The notes: a model not told the origin generated them from the sequence alone. 64,000 bases of DNA from Sipunculus nudus (GCA_026874595.1 CM049308.1:93735624-93799623), one strand, 5' to 3'. Counted from the stretch's first letter, positions 24,259-36,827 are shown. Translations and numbers: made by a program.

Positions 24259-26651
24259 CAGAACTATTCTTTTGGCTATGGAGATGTCCTTGTCTATCAC
24301 GTATCCCAGGACCAGGGAAGCTTGATTATTTCGGGAAGTTTACTTCGATCGTCATCAAGACAGTCAACGCCCGACAAACTTTAATACCAAATTACATGCG
24401 GCAGTACCTGGATACGGGGGTCGAGAAGATTGGCCCGCTGTGTTCCCAGGCCGAGACGTTTGCACGGTCTATTTCGGACGTTTCGCATCACCTGCCGAAC
24501 TGGATTCGTGTGAAACATCTTGATGTCCGCTCGAAATTTTATGCGTGAATTCATGCAGCCAGCAATGTCGAATCTAACTATTTAGGATATGTACTTTACC
24601 GCCTCATTTACACATTCATTCCGAAAGTGAAGTACCAACATACGTCACAAATTTTTTTTTTCGTCATTTTAATCTTTATTTTTAATTGTTTTGCGTTACA
24701 ATCACTCAGTTGGCGAGTTCACCTTGTAAAAAATAAAGTTTGGTCAGATCTGTTTCAGTTTGGACATAAAATTATGCATGAAAATATTGGCACTTACTCC
24801 CATCGACTCCTGTTTCTAGACAAGGTCATTATGACGTATGAGGGAATTACCATCTAATGGATGTTTTAAGTAATTTGCATAGATCCCCCTGTTTAGGTTG
24901 TTTCATTGCATAAGATTCGCGTTTTGGTGGAATGACGAATCAGAGAAGAAACTCTCCCCAACAGGTATTCGGACTCCATTCCTATAAATAGCACGGATTT
25001 AACCATGCAGTTCAAGCAAATGGCGTCAACTGCGGAGAATTGCGGAGAAAAGGGGTTAATAATTTTATAAATATTGCTGGTAAGTTGTTGTGTATAATTT
25101 CAATATGGCTATAGAATTTCATTGGTACTGGAGTTCAACTTCCTGATTTATGACTAGAATAAATTTGCAAAATTTACATATTGAAATTTGTTATACCCAG
25201 TGCCGGGTACAGATTATTGGGTACAGGTGTGATGGCCATTTGCTCCGGGGTGATTAGGTACATCCTTGGCACGCATTAAAAACAAAATAAGCCTTGGGCA
25301 ATTTTTTGCTAATTAGCATAAACAAAATGGCCGCCAAAGCAAACGAAACTAACAATAATGCTATAATTAACCAAACATTAGACATATCAACCAATACATG
25401 GATTCCAGGGTATTATGACCCAGAGAAATCATGTCTGGTATTATTATATCCGTAATGACCAACGTAATTTTCAACCTACCCATCCGTTCAGCGTCCTTTG
25501 AGCGTGACGTATTAAAAGCACTTATGATAAAAGAATATGTAATTTATTTGTACTGTGCATTATGAAGGTTGTAGATACGAACGGACAAAGTTGTAATAAT
25601 TTTTCTCTCAAAATATTTATATATGATTATAGTGGGGTCAAAAAGCATTACATACAGCTGGGTCATACTTGAAATCCCCCTTTCTTTGCTCATTCCAAGT
25701 GTCAGAAATTGAGAAATTGATACAATTGCCATCATTTGACAGTCATAGAGAAACAGGTAGAAATATTTTTTTTAAATGCAGGTGATGGCCGTGGTGCTTG
25801 GAGGAAACAACAGCTGGAAATGACATCGCTGCTGGTATTTGACAGTCTCATAAATAGAGTAAAAAAACACGTAAATTTAGAAGAAAAAAATTCAGGTTAC
25901 GCAATGAGTCCAAAGCAACAGATGAAACTGTACATGATCTGTATGCAAAGCACGATTCATGGCAGTTCACCCGTTAATCATTGGAGCTTTTGTATCTTTT
26001 TTTATTATTATTTAAGCCAAACAACTCGGAGAATATACATCATAGTGATGTATACATCATTTCAGGTGTGCAAGGAGATTTTATAAGAACCTCCTGGGAT
26101 ATTACGTGGGAAGAGTCTAGTTCCAACGGCTGCGATTTGCGATCAGCTAGTGACAATGAACTGAAGCAGAACTTCTTTGTAAGAACAGAATTTGTAAATG
26201 AGAGACTCCAGCCGCGACCAGCGAATATGTTCATTGTTACTATGTTACTATATAACGGTCACATCCTATTAGCATCAATAACTAGACGGACGCCATGCAT
26301 GTTATGGAAGAGCACCGCAGGAAACCTCAGAGCACACAATATCCCGTGACTAGCCAAGTCAATGAAATGGCTCTGACAGAGATATCAAACGGGTCCTACT
26401 GTGCCGCACTTAGTGCCGGTACTGCAACCAGGCGGCAAATTACATAACTAATTACTACTCTCTGACCCTCTTATTTCATCGACTGGTAAACTTGGGTCGT
26501 TGCGGACAGTCAGCGCCACACATCCCCGCCTCGCTGAACTAAGGTCTTTCCTAGTGACGTAAGGAGTAATTATAACGGTCTTTCCAAGAATTTTTTTTTC
26601 AAAAACCAACATGGTTAATTCAGTAACCGCCTATTGTGGGCTTCCAGCTTG

Positions 26652-26708
<57 letters not shown>

Positions 26709-26888
26709 TAAATGTTTAGGTCCTCGGCTATATGAGTACGGGCAAGATTTTTAATACTAAATGTAACCATCAGCCTCGGTGAGTCAGTGTGTCACTGTAC
26801 TGTTTATCAGACCATTGCTTAACGCAGCAGGCCGGTTTTAAAATGTGTCTCCAGCTCAGCCAATCAACGTGAGATATTCTGGTCCACA
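24259..26888 (+). repeat. Tandem segmental duplication, copy 2
   Basis: Near-exact repeat of 21622-24258; see that entry for the differences. The near-identity points to a recent event, or to an assembly artefact from two haplotypes, although the microsatellite and poly-T differences show the copies were read separately. Confidence 0.95.
26164..26347 (-). pseudogene. GPCR pseudogene, third copy, 3' part (duplicate)
   Basis: Second copy of 23527-23710, carried by the tandem duplication. It is this copy that is still adjacent to an uninterrupted inserted element and, beyond it, to the 5' half of the pseudogene at 27447. Confidence 0.85.
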
Positions 26889-27446
26889 CGCGACGAACGC
26901 AGTCAATTGTAAATCATGCACCTGCTGACTGAAACAATCACGACGTTCAGCGTGTTGGCAACTTAACAGTCGCAAGACTTTCATGTGTAACTTGAACACT
27001 AACAAATACACAGTACAAAATCGATGCGACATTGTCTACAATGCACTTAAATTTGGCCCATGGACGGTATGTTCGAACAGCAGAGATATATCATAGGACA
27101 CGAAAGTCCATATATGGACTTACTGAAAACATGCATGATTTCAGTGCGAATGTTTCCAAGCGGGTTGAGCTGTCTATAACCTATATATGGGACGCTGTTA
27201 GCCTCCTCATAGCAGCGATGCCATTCACAGGAGGCCAGGCGGCCTGATATGCAAATGCGACGAAATCGTCAGGAGCCTTGTGACGCCCTAACATGCAATT
27301 ATCAGGGATTTACCATACGGACTTTACAGGGCTTTAGTGATAAGAGCTAGAACTGAGTTACGTCGCCCTTATCGGTACATGGAGTCACGTTTCATTTGAA
27401 GCATTTTAGCAGTAAACATCAATACACTAAAGCCCAGGCAGGGCTA
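26348..27446 (+). mobile_element. Insertion of about 1.1 kb splitting GPCR pseudogene 3, with AATATCCCGT target duplication
   Basis: The insertion lies between AATATCCCGT at 26338-26347 (identical to 23701-23710) and AATATCCCGT at 27447-27456, a 10-bp direct repeat of receptor sequence present once in the intact gene (3967-3976). Contents are a unique left arm, central (TA)n (26653-26704) and a right arm. The arms up to about 27013 match 46840-47795 reversed; 27014-27446 has no second copy in this window and could be a longer version or a second insertion. No terminal inverted repeat and no coding region were found. Confidence 0.7.
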
Positions 27447-27719
27447 AATATCCCGTATTGTAGCAGTGATGGTGACACATAACACACCACGAAGTAAACC
27501 ATTGTCATTCCAACTAGGAGATCCGCCAGCGCCAGGTCCAGCAACATAAAATTAGGGAATGCGGAGTAGACCTAAAGTAAATAAACTATCACTGAAATGC
27601 CAGGATATAACATCAGTATTGAGCCCTGGCACGATATAGCTTATCCTCTCAGTGGATGTCTTCAGTGTCCAGTCTATAGGTCTGATATCGCTCATGAAGT
27701 GTGGGCAAACATTATCCAT
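27447..27719 (-). pseudogene. GPCR pseudogene, third copy, 5' part
   Basis: Matches the intact GPCR from the start codon (27719) through the N-terminal tail, a damaged TM1, and TM2 into the extracellular loop (TATTGTAGCAGTGATGG, parental 3975-3991). A damaged middle section near 27555-27640 carries indels. With 23527-23710 it makes one receptor copy interrupted by the insertion. Confidence 0.9.
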
Positions 27720-27904
27720 TGTCCTAGAGAGCTTTATTGACTTGTCAAGAGAGACTTTACACTCGAATATCATACTTGGAACAGCTACCTTATGAACAGC
27801 TCCATTTTCACCTGAGGAAGGGGGCCGAGCACCCGAAAGCTTGTGTACAAGAACCTACACACAGCTAGTCTTTTTCAAAAGGTGTCAACCATTTACGTTA
27901 CTTT

Positions 27905-28690
27905 TAGGTTTAATACATATATGGATATAAAAAAAGAAGAAAATTGTTTCACTGGATGCAAGGTAAAAATATGATATCATAATGTTGAAGGAAACTTTAT
28001 AGTGTGCCTGATATTTTTAACAGGTGGCGCTCTGAGTGGGACCACAACTTAATTATTAACAGTGGAAGCCGTTATTTTCAGAGGGGTGGCAGGATTAATT
28101 AAAACGTATATAACTTTATATTCATAGAATATTCAATGTTAATGCACCACACTTAAGACCAGATATTCTTTAACAATTTTTCATTCAAATATATTTAAAT
28201 CTACTGGTTATCATTACAAAAAATATTATTGGAAGTGACTGGAATACTGTTTGAGCCATCCATCGATCAACGTGGTGGACATATTAATAACTCTCATAAT
28301 AATCATTTCGAAACAGATAAACGAATGGATGGAAGATCAAGATATTGTTGAAATATACAAGTCACGTGATAACCCAATTTGAACCATTTTTTTATAATTT
28401 AGACTTTTTAGGATTCAGTAATCTACAATCAGTAGATTTTGTTCCGGGATACAAAAGAGATTAGACAGCATTACTTTGAGTATAAAAAGTAACATTCATG
28501 TCAGAGAACCAGATTTTTAAAAGTTCAACAACTCATTTTTACAGGGCCAAATTTATGTGAAAATGATTATACAATGTATAAAAAATACTGAAAAATATAA
28601 TAAAGATTACGGTCCGTCCCTGTTCTGGGATACTAAAAAATGGTCATTAAAGGAACAAGAATTAGGTATTCCCGGCATAAAACGAAATAA
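27905..28690 (+). mobile_element. L1/Tx1-like LINE, endonuclease fragment
   Basis: Plus-strand translation in shifting frames gives FNRWRSEWDHNLIINSGS (near 28015-28070), PSIDQRGG (near 28257), KQINEWMEDQDIVEIYKS (near 28310-28365) and FNNSFLQGQIYVKMIIQCI (near 28525-28580). This order matches the apurinic-like endonuclease and linker of L1/Tx1-clade elements. The short frame at 28557-28760 is its tail running into the next repeat. It is interrupted at about 28690 and resumes near 29690. Confidence 0.75.
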
Positions 28691-29430
28691 AACTAGATTA
28701 CGGGTAGTCGACAAGCGACTACGTGTATCCGCCGAAACCAGAGTGGGACGGGTGAAATGAGGCATGAATTGAGTGGCAAGGGGAAACAGAAAGAGGTGTG
28801 TTGCATATAAGCATGGATGTCTGCAGCCGAAATGTGTATGTAGGTGGTGCCACCTGCCACAAAATCCAGAAAGTTATCCAAGTTGTATACAATTGCAAAT
28901 TTTAGGCAGATAAGTCAAACTACTGCCGAGATATGATTGATTTTATCACACGGCAGATAAACAGACGGTTGCTGCGCAAAACTGGTTGCAGGTGGCGCCA
29001 CCAGTTTTGTGTATGATAAAGGGCTATGTGAGATCTTATACATGCAAAATTTCAGGAGGATACGTCAAACCAGTCTTGAGATATAAGCCTTGATGTCTGC
29101 AGCCTGAACGTGAATGTAGGTGGCGCCACCTGTCATAAATTCATCAAAGCTATCCAGGATGAATACACATGCAAAATTCCAGGTGAATAAGTTCATTCCC
29201 TGCAGAAATATAAGTGATTTTATCCTAAGGCAGATGAACAGATGGACGCTTTGCAAAAATGGTTGCAGGTGGCGCCATCATTTTTATGTATGTATTAAAC
29301 CTATCCAAGGCTTACATTCGTGCAAATTTTTTCCTGATCGGTCAAACGGTTCCCGAGATATGTGGGTTCGTGTGTGGAAACAGACGCACAAATGGACGCT
29401 GGGCAGAGAGGAAAGGTCAGAGGTCACCTA
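28691..29430 (+). repeat. GGTGGCGCCACC-bearing repeat inserted in the LINE
   Basis: Two and a half dimeric units of about 276 bp. Each contains two GGTGGCGCCACC-like palindromes (28843, 28991, 29119, 29278) alternately preceded by TGTA and TTGCA, plus blocks like TATAAGC.TGGATGTCTGCAG and TGCAAAATT.CAGG. A diverged relative lies at 61020-61420. It separates the endonuclease and reverse transcriptase parts of the surrounding LINE. Confidence 0.75.
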
Positions 29431-29689
29431 AAACTTAGGGTGCAGCAGTTCACATGCGACCCGATCATAATTATGAATTTTAAAACATTCTGCCCGGTGG
29501 TTACGGAGGAGTTCTCCGGAAACCTTTGCGGCGGCGGCGGCGGCGGCGGTGGCGTGCAACTGAAAACATAGTAAAACTCTGTTTTGGCGGATACAATAAA
29601 GAAATTGGGGAAAAAATGACAAAACCTAGATATTTCAAATGCTACAAAAATAGTCTAGAATCTATCTGATGTGAGCAGGGCCATATCAA
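29431..29689. repeat. (GGC)n tract and unassigned flank
   Basis: A GGC trinucleotide run at about 29527-29555, followed by AT-rich sequence not assigned to any element. Short frames translating it as poly-Gly or poly-Ala are microsatellite artefacts. Confidence 0.7.
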
Positions 29690-30374
29690 AAGTTAAGATG
29701 TTAGATGATACGAGGAAAGCCAACTGAATACTTCTTTAATTCGCAGAAGCGTATTTACAACCTAAAAGTTTAGAAAAAAATAAATAGCAAAATAGTATCT
29801 GAACTTAATGAATTTTTAAAAACGCCCAAAAAATCTTCAGTCATCTTTACATATCTAACAAAAGGAATACTTGATAAAAATATTAAATATTTTTATGTCA
29901 AAATATATGGATAAAATGGCAAAAAATAGCACAGACTGGGCAAGAGAAAGTGAGGAGCATGAACTGTTGAACAGCTTAAAGAATATAAAAAAATTGTTAA
30001 ATCCCCAGGCAGCAATGGCCTCACTGCTGACATTTATTACTTTTATGATGTTAAATATTATTTTATTGAAGCTTTTTCACTGACTCAGAGAAAATGTATA
30101 CTAAGTTTTCTCCCAGAATATGAGAGGAAAAATCTGTTTTATGATTATCACTAAAACATTACCTAATAGAGTAAAAAGCATTCCTCGAGAGTTCATTCAT
30201 GAAAACCAGGCAAGCTTGTAACATATGATGACCAGAATATTAATTACAATGTTAATGGAAGTAGACTTTGAAAAAAAAGTGTTCGATTACTTTGTTTTTC
30301 ATATTTTAACAATTATGAATTTTGAGTGTAATACCATATCGATGATAAAACCTTTAACAAAAACATCAGTTGTG
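29690..30374 (+). mobile_element. L1/Tx1-like LINE, N-terminal reverse transcriptase fragment
   Basis: Translation gives RGKPTEYFFNSQKRIYNLK near 29712-29768, the segment before the RT in L1-clade proteins, then KSPGSNGLTADFY (about 29998-30036) followed by FSLTQRKCILSFLPE, the first RT motifs. Stops and frameshifts interrupt it. It runs directly into the direct repeat at 30375, which continues the same RT. Confidence 0.85.
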
Positions 30375-31407
30375 TTATAAATTATTGATGGTTTTTCACC
30401 CCCCCCCCCCTTTCGTGTTACGAGAGGTGTACGGCAAAGATGCCCATTATCTCCGTACTTGTTTGTCTTAGGAATTAGGAACCGTTAGCGATAGAATCTG
30501 AAGCATGATGATGATGTAGAATGTAAAATATTTCAATACGCAGATGACACGGCATTGTTTATATATATTTATATAGGGATAGAAAAAATATTTAAAATAT
30601 TCAATGATATGTACTAAGAGAAACTTTCACCAATTGGTAAAAAAAACTAGTTGAAAAGCTGTGTATTCTTTCACGTATTCTTTACCGTTTATTTACCAAT
30701 CGGTTTTACTTTCTTCATGTAAAGCTTTATTGAAACAGATTAAGACACGTATTAATATTTATATGGGGGAAATATTTAGATTTAATAAATAAAGATTAAT
30801 TGGGACTAAGAAAAAAGGGGGACTAAATATTTCATAATTCATAAAGATGGCAACAGGACAACTACCCCCCCCCCCCCCACCCCCGGACAATTACCTCCAG
30901 GACAATTACCCCCTGGACAATTACCCCCCGGACAATTTCCCCCAGGACAATTACCCTCTTGGACAACTACCACCCAGACAACTACTCCCCGGACCATTAC
31001 CCCCCCCTACAATTACCCCCCCCCCCCCCCGGACAACTACCCCCTGGACAATTACCCACATGGTATAAATTACACATTTAAAGTACACGTTATACATTTA
31101 AATATATTCTGTGTTGCTAATGAGTAGTACAGAATGCCAAAAAATCATATAGTTAATGGCAAACAAAAAATAAAAAGAAAATCACTTTGGATAATAATAT
31201 CATGCTATTGCTTATTATGACATTACTTATAATGATAAAAAATCCATCAAAAATGGATCAGAATGAATGGTATCCCTATTTGAATGGAATTCTATTGTAA
31301 GCTTGCGGGTGGTTGATTATGAGGTCGTAGTCTTGAGTTGATTTGGGCAGTATAAGGTAGCGCAGATCGCTGGTGGTCATGGACCATCCCCACAGAGGCG
31401 GGTATAC
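30375..31407 (+). repeat. Left direct repeat (about 1.03 kb) carrying an L1-like RT segment and a minisatellite
   Basis: Nearly the same sequence occurs at 36828-37961. The repeat starts TTATAAATTATTGATGG and contains a poly-C run, the RT box TRGVRQRCPLSPYLFVL (near 30418-30470), QYADDTALF (near 30533-30560) and a KKGGLN motif. The GGACAATTACCCCC minisatellite (30852-31064) follows, then non-coding DNA ending GGCGGGTATAC. Its left flank is the same LINE continuing, so this copy sits in its original context. Compared with the right copy it lacks about 30 bp near the YADD region and about 30 bp near 31327. Confidence 0.95.
30852..31064 (+). repeat. GGACAATTACCCCC minisatellite, left array
   Basis: About 15 irregular copies of a roughly 14-bp unit alternating GGACAATTACC and GGACAACTACC forms with variable C runs. 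Related arrays lie at 37343-37587 (same orientation) and 38394-38535 (inverted). Confidence 0.9.
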
Positions 31408-31653
31408 GTTGTTCACCTTTATTTCCTGCGACAAAGCGAAGATCAACATACAAAATGTCAATACAGAAGTAATACAAAACCATTGCAAATTACAAACCAA
31501 TAATCAGAAAGGTGAAATAGTAAAACATTTCATGTTATATGGCATACAGGCAATTAATATGTTATTTGTTAATGATCAAGATAGTTCATGAAGAATCTTC
31601 TTAGACTCTTTAAAGAAAAGGGAGACCTCGTTTAGTAAAGCGGCTGAATAGTG

Positions 31654-34600
31654 TTAGAGTTCGGAAGATTCATTTAATCCACATACAATGCCCGCTTTTA
31701 TCAAGGCTTTTGCGAGGTCAATGTCCGACAGGGCAACCAATTGTGCCTCAACCTGAACGGGTAATTTATCACTAATAAAGTTCCACATATTTTCTCTCTG
31801 GTTAATTGTAGCAGTGCAGGATTCAACTATATGCACTACTGCATTAAAATACGATGACAAAAGAACTGATGTTGCATATTAAAATTTTCCAGATTCACAA
31901 GTAGCTGCGCTAAGTACCTGAACCGAAGCAATGTTCCAGGTATCTGACTTGATGTTACCCACAGAGCAGACGGCGAGAAGCGATCACCATGAACCTCGAA
32001 AAAATTACTTAAGGTCAAATCTCGGGAAACGCTAAATTCATGCATGGTATACTCATAGTTTACAATACTTTCAATTACTTTACATCTCCATTCGTTCCTG
32101 TTTGGAAAGGGTTCACAACCGATTAAGCAGTTATTAATGGTATCAAGCAGTTCGTATTTATTTAACAGTCGATATATGTCGGCGGTAATTCCGTATATTT
32201 TAAGACTTTTATTCAATAAGAAGTTAATGAAACGGTATATCACGATTTTCTTGCAAGGATTTGAAATGATTAATCTATACAAGTTACCAAAAATTAGCTT
32301 TGCTTTATCAATAAAAGATTCTAAATAGGGTATACCTACCATTGATAAAGCAATACTAGTTCTAACAGCAGGCTTGAAGTCCTGAGAAATCTCCACACAA
32401 AACCTGTGAAATCTTTCCAATATCAAGAGTTCGGTCTTATTTAAATTATTCCATAGCTCGCAGCCAAATCAGGCACCAGGAATTACAATCTGTTTGTAAA
32501 GCAACATGCACGAAAGTGGGTTTAAACCCTTTGGCCGAACACAGATACCAGCCAATGACAGAAAAGATCCTTTCCCCCTAAGACACGCGTTAGCAACAGA
32601 TTGTTTGTGGGTGGAGTCAGTCTGCAAATGTTCACCAAGATGCAAGTGACTCCTCGCCTGTCGAATCAAGTCCTGTCCTAAATACCACGCTCGCTTTGAA
32701 TAATATTTATTAAACATTAAAACACTCTCCCCAAACGTCAGTCTTACTGATTTTTGGGGTTGAAGTTTAAACGCCATTTTGAACTGTGAGCATAGCATAT
32801 ATTGATCATATTGAAGACCCTGGGGTGAAGGCGAGAGTAGCGCAACATCATCAGCCTGTACTGGAGAACCCACATAAGTATCGGCAATGCAGGTTCCAAA
32901 TTTAGAATATCGTAATTCTTCTAAGAGATCATTTATGTACACCAAAAACCATCAGGGTGATAAGACCCCACCGTGCCGTGCAGACTGTTTAACACTGAAC
33001 CATCTAATTATATAGCTATCCACCTAAACCGCGCTCTGAACATTGGTATAGGAAGAAACAATAAGCCTCCAAAATTTACCCTTAATTCCTAAACTGAAAA
33101 TCTTATACAGAAGGCCATCGTGCCATACTGAATTAAAAGCTCTCTGATTATCGAGGCAGCACAGATATATTTTAGATCCTTTTTCTCTGAAATATGAAAT
33201 ATCTTCTTGATCTATAAAAGAAGCATGTAATGAGGACATTTGTTTTTGGTAAGCAAATTGTAGACTGTCGGGAAACTGGATCTGATTCACCTTTATAAAT
33301 TTCAAGAAAAGTTCAAGTAATATTTTTTCGAAAACCTTATAAACAAGAGACAGGAGTGAAATTCCTCTGTGTGTATCCGGTTTTGTACTGTTTCCTTTCC
33401 CTTTTGGTATGGTTACAATAAAGCCGCGCTTCAAGCGAACTGGAATTTCTTCCGTGTACAACATTAAATTGAAAAGGTGACAAAGATGATCCGTCAATGC
33501 ATTCCCACCAAAAATGAGGTGCTCATTTGTTACACGATCAAGACTGCCGGATTTCCCTCTTTTAAGGGCCTTCACCGCAATGCGCACTTCTAGTGGTGTT
33601 ACAGCGCCATCTAGGAGCTTGTTGCTTCAACTAAATGATACCTTTTTCATGTGGCCAACTTGCTCGACCACGTTGTGATAACAGCCCCCATCAAAATGAT
33701 TTTGCTGTTTAGGGGTATATATATTTTCGAAATAGTCAGCCCACCCTTCTGCAGTATCTTGTGGATTATACGAAATATGACCTGGAGTGAAAGAGATACC
33801 CCCTATATGTTTACGTTTAATCTTTTTCTCTGTTTAACCATTGTCCAAAATCTGTTCATATCAAGTTCTGAGTTATCGTGCAGCTCTTGGAAGAGCTCTT
33901 CCTCGGCAACTTTATGAATATGCCTCATTGCATGTCTGAATTCACATTTTGCTTGTTTATACGAACGATATTCACTGCACTCCCAGCCAAGTGGTCTCCC
34001 CGCTTCCAACCATTTTATTCGTGCGAATCTCATCACGTCATGTTTAGGTTTTCCATTTTGGATTAAGGTACTTTTTAAATTTTTGGGGCGGTATAGTGCA
34101 GTTCGCACTCACATGTAAACAATTTGTTAAGTTTTTGTAATAATCTTCCAAAGTAGCTTCGTTACAATTTGCTTTATCCGGTCTGGACAGCTTGTTTAGG
34201 TTAGCTTGTAGCACACAGGTGTAACTATTTTTTGTTTGAACGGGAGTTACATTTTTTTCCAGTGCAGGGATCCCGTTTGAAGTGGCATGGGTTGAGGAAC
34301 ACAAATACATATGCTGAGATTAACTGCCATAGGAAGGTGGTCAGAATGGTTAAGTTCGTGGTCATCGTAAATTCTAGACTTTAAAATTTGACTTTCTATT
34401 TGTGGTTCCACCAGAATATGATCGATCAATGTTCGATTGCCGCTTACACCCACGTCATAAGTATAGGATGGACCTTCACGCATTGGATGAATCATCATAG
34501 ATATCATATTGGCGTCTTTTAGAAAATATTGAAATATACCCGCTCGTCCCTTGCTACAAGATGGCTGACATAAATTACAATTTAGATCTCCCATGAATAT

Positions 34601-35000
34601 CACATGACCAATAGAACAGTATTCGTTATAATGTTCATAAAGTAATTCAGATTCCGCCATATATGTACCTAAACTATGATTGGTGCTTGGTAAATAAACC
34701 TGAAATATACAAAGTGAGAAAGAACCACAGTTAACTCGAATACCTACAACAAAATCGTACACTTCATCTATTGGAATAATTGACACGGCATGTTTAAGAG
34801 ACTTTCTCCAAAACAGACACACCACCCTTACCACGTCTTTATGGATCTAAAGGGTCCAGGCTGCTGTCAGCCAACATGACAGCTGAAGTTGTTATTTATA
34901 GTTTCGAGAAAGTGTAAGTTGTCTTTAAACAACCGATGTTCTGCTAACCCAAGAACAAAGGTTTTGGGGTCATCGAGCAGCTCAGCTACGTACAAGCTAC
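31654..35000 (-). pseudogene. LINE ORF2 remnant: endonuclease, reverse transcriptase, C-terminal region
   Basis: The endonuclease starts near LGLAEHRLFKDNLHFLETIN (about 34985-34925), continues through GDLNCNLC and ends near NHSDHLPMAV, the catalytic SDH motif of APE-type enzymes. The reverse transcriptase has GKSGSLDRVTNEHL and IPKGKGNSTKPDTHRGISLL. CCLDNQRAFNSVWHDGL carries Asn-Gln where Asp-Tyr/Phe-like residues are usual and Asn for the second acidic position. A GGVLSP motif is followed by an in-frame stop near 32950, then VYINDLL and VQADDVALLS, where the usual Tyr of YADD is Gln. The C-terminal region ends CEPFPNRNEWRCKVIES... near 32100. Altered catalytic residues, stops and frameshifts indicate no activity. 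Confidence 0.88.
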
Positions 35001-35253
35001 TGGACATAACACCCAAGCAATTATACGACACTATTTATATACTATTTGGTTCAGCCATTACTAAAGAGTAGAATAAATATCTCAAAATTGTCTGGTATAG
35101 ATGCACTAGAACATTTGGTTAAATATACAGTGGCCAAAGCTCGAGTTTCCACCATAGCAAGAAACAATTTAAAACAAAACTTGTCTATCTAATGAGGGTG
35201 GCGAGTGTACCATAATCTGATATATGCGTCCTTTGGCCAAAAACTACCAGACT

Positions 35254-36670
35254 CTAACTGATCACAAGTCGTGTCCCAAACTCTGACCTTGGCACAGACA
35301 TATCCTGGGATTTTTTTTCAGGATAAATACGCAAATCTATCAACTCTACATTTTTCCTTTTGATGTACGATATCAAATCATCATACGAAACACAGTTTTC
35401 TATTTTACCGACGTAACAGTCCACTGTATGTCTGTCACGGTCTCCGCCCCGTCTCAGCGAATCACCAGTGAACGAGCCTTCTATTGTATCAGTATTCCTA
35501 TTGTTATACGTGCGTGTGTGGAAAATGTCATCCTTGTTTAGAGATGCCCGTGAACTTGCCATCCCATTCTGCGCAGTATCAGATGAATTCAAATGACTGA
35601 TTAACTGCTGCACACTCGATCAAGTATCAGAATGCCGTCCTGATATCTGGCGTCCATGTTGAAGGGCATCCGCATAGGGTCTGCTTTCTGGTGAGAAAAA
35701 GCGTGATTCTATTTCCGCAATTTTTGCACGCAAAAATTTCAGTGATGTTATTGCGGATTCTGCCTTATGGGCACAGTCTTGGATGTCGTTTTCTGCAGAC
35801 CGGAGCCTTCCATAAGACAATCTGATGTCATTTCCAGTCTTCAAACGATCAGTTACAGCCTCATTTGTCATTTCTTCTTCACATCCCTTCACATTATTGA
35901 TTAAACTGGAATCTTTTGCTAAATCATCCTTCACACCTCTCACAAAAATTTCGAAGGTAGAGCGCATCATGCCAAGTTCATCAAAGCACATTTTAATATC
36001 ATTTTTCATGTCTACCATCTCTGCACTTAACTGAGCCAATTCAACGGATTGTTTAGCAACGTCATCCTTCACGTCATTCAAGCTTTGAATAGAAAATCGT
36101 AGGCCTCAATTTCTTCATTACATCGACTTATTTCACCATTTTTATCTGTGATTTCTTGTTTTATTTCAGACACAGTATCAGAGAACAACTGTTTAATATT
36201 TGCACACTCCGACTGAATTTCTACCAGTTTCACAGCGTGAAGAGCTACTTTATCAGACAGGCTGCTACAACTGTCAAAAGGAAAACGAGGGTGATCAGAG
36301 GGTTTACCGCAGGTTTCAATTATAATACTGCCGCTAGATTTGCTCGTTTTGTGAGTACGTAAGGACTTTGTGAACCACAGCATCTTTTGGATCTGTGTTG
36401 AAATCCTCAAGAATTTTAACAATAATGTCCGAGACAGGCCTCTCACGATTCTCCATTCAACATTTGCATGAGCGGCCCCACATTCAACAGTTCATGTGAT
36501 TGCGCAGTAATGTTAACAACGAAGGTATTCATGTTGATCTCACTGCCCAGCGGGCAAAAAAGGCTTTTACAAACGTGTGTCCAGGGAAAATCAGCCAGGC
36601 GTGACTTAGTATCAGATTCAAGAAAATAATTTTCAGAAGAATGAACGTATAATATTTGTCCGACACTCAC
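35254..36670 (-). pseudogene. LINE ORF1 remnant (coiled-coil RNA-binding protein)
   Basis: Four adjacent or overlapping frames (36443-36670, 36078-36446, 35620-36081, 35254-35613) form one frameshifted protein. The middle is rich in heptad-like Glu/Asp/Lys/Leu (for example QLSAEMVDMKNDIKMCFDEL), suggesting a coiled coil. The end has VDCYVGKIENCVSYDDLISYIKRKNVE, split here as CYVGKIENCV then SYDDLISYIKRK, which resembles the RRM-like C-terminal domain of LINE ORF1 proteins. It lies upstream of the endonuclease in the expected order. Confidence 0.75.
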
Positions 36671-36827
36671 CTAAATTCAGATATTCGTTGCTTAGAAGGC
36701 ACAGTACTTGTGTGCCACGTTTTGAGGAAAAGGGTTGCTTATTTCTGAAGAAAATCATGATAATTTTTCCCCACGAACCGATACGTGTTTCAATGTCGTG
36801 CGCCACATAGCGTCTCCAATATTAAAA

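Larger units (their letters stand above)
31408..36827 (-). mobile_element. APE-type non-LTR retrotransposon (LINE), near full length but inactive
   Basis: A 5.4-kb element on the minus strand with the order ORF1 (36670 to 35254), endonuclease (about 35000 to 34247), reverse transcriptase (33587 to 32469) and C-terminal region (32426 to 31654). Its 3' end, GGAAATAAAGGTGAACAAC, abuts the left direct repeat at 31407 and its 5' end abuts the right direct repeat at 36828. Frames are broken by stops and frameshifts. The lineage is probably CR1/Jockey-like; ORF sequence alone does not settle it. Confidence 0.9.

Noticed and set aside
30847-31068. Proline/aspartate/asparagine-rich protein in the minisatellite (also at 37389-37595 and on the minus strand at 38351-38614)
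   Set aside because: Compositional translation of GGACAATTACCCCC repeats; frames differ between copies.
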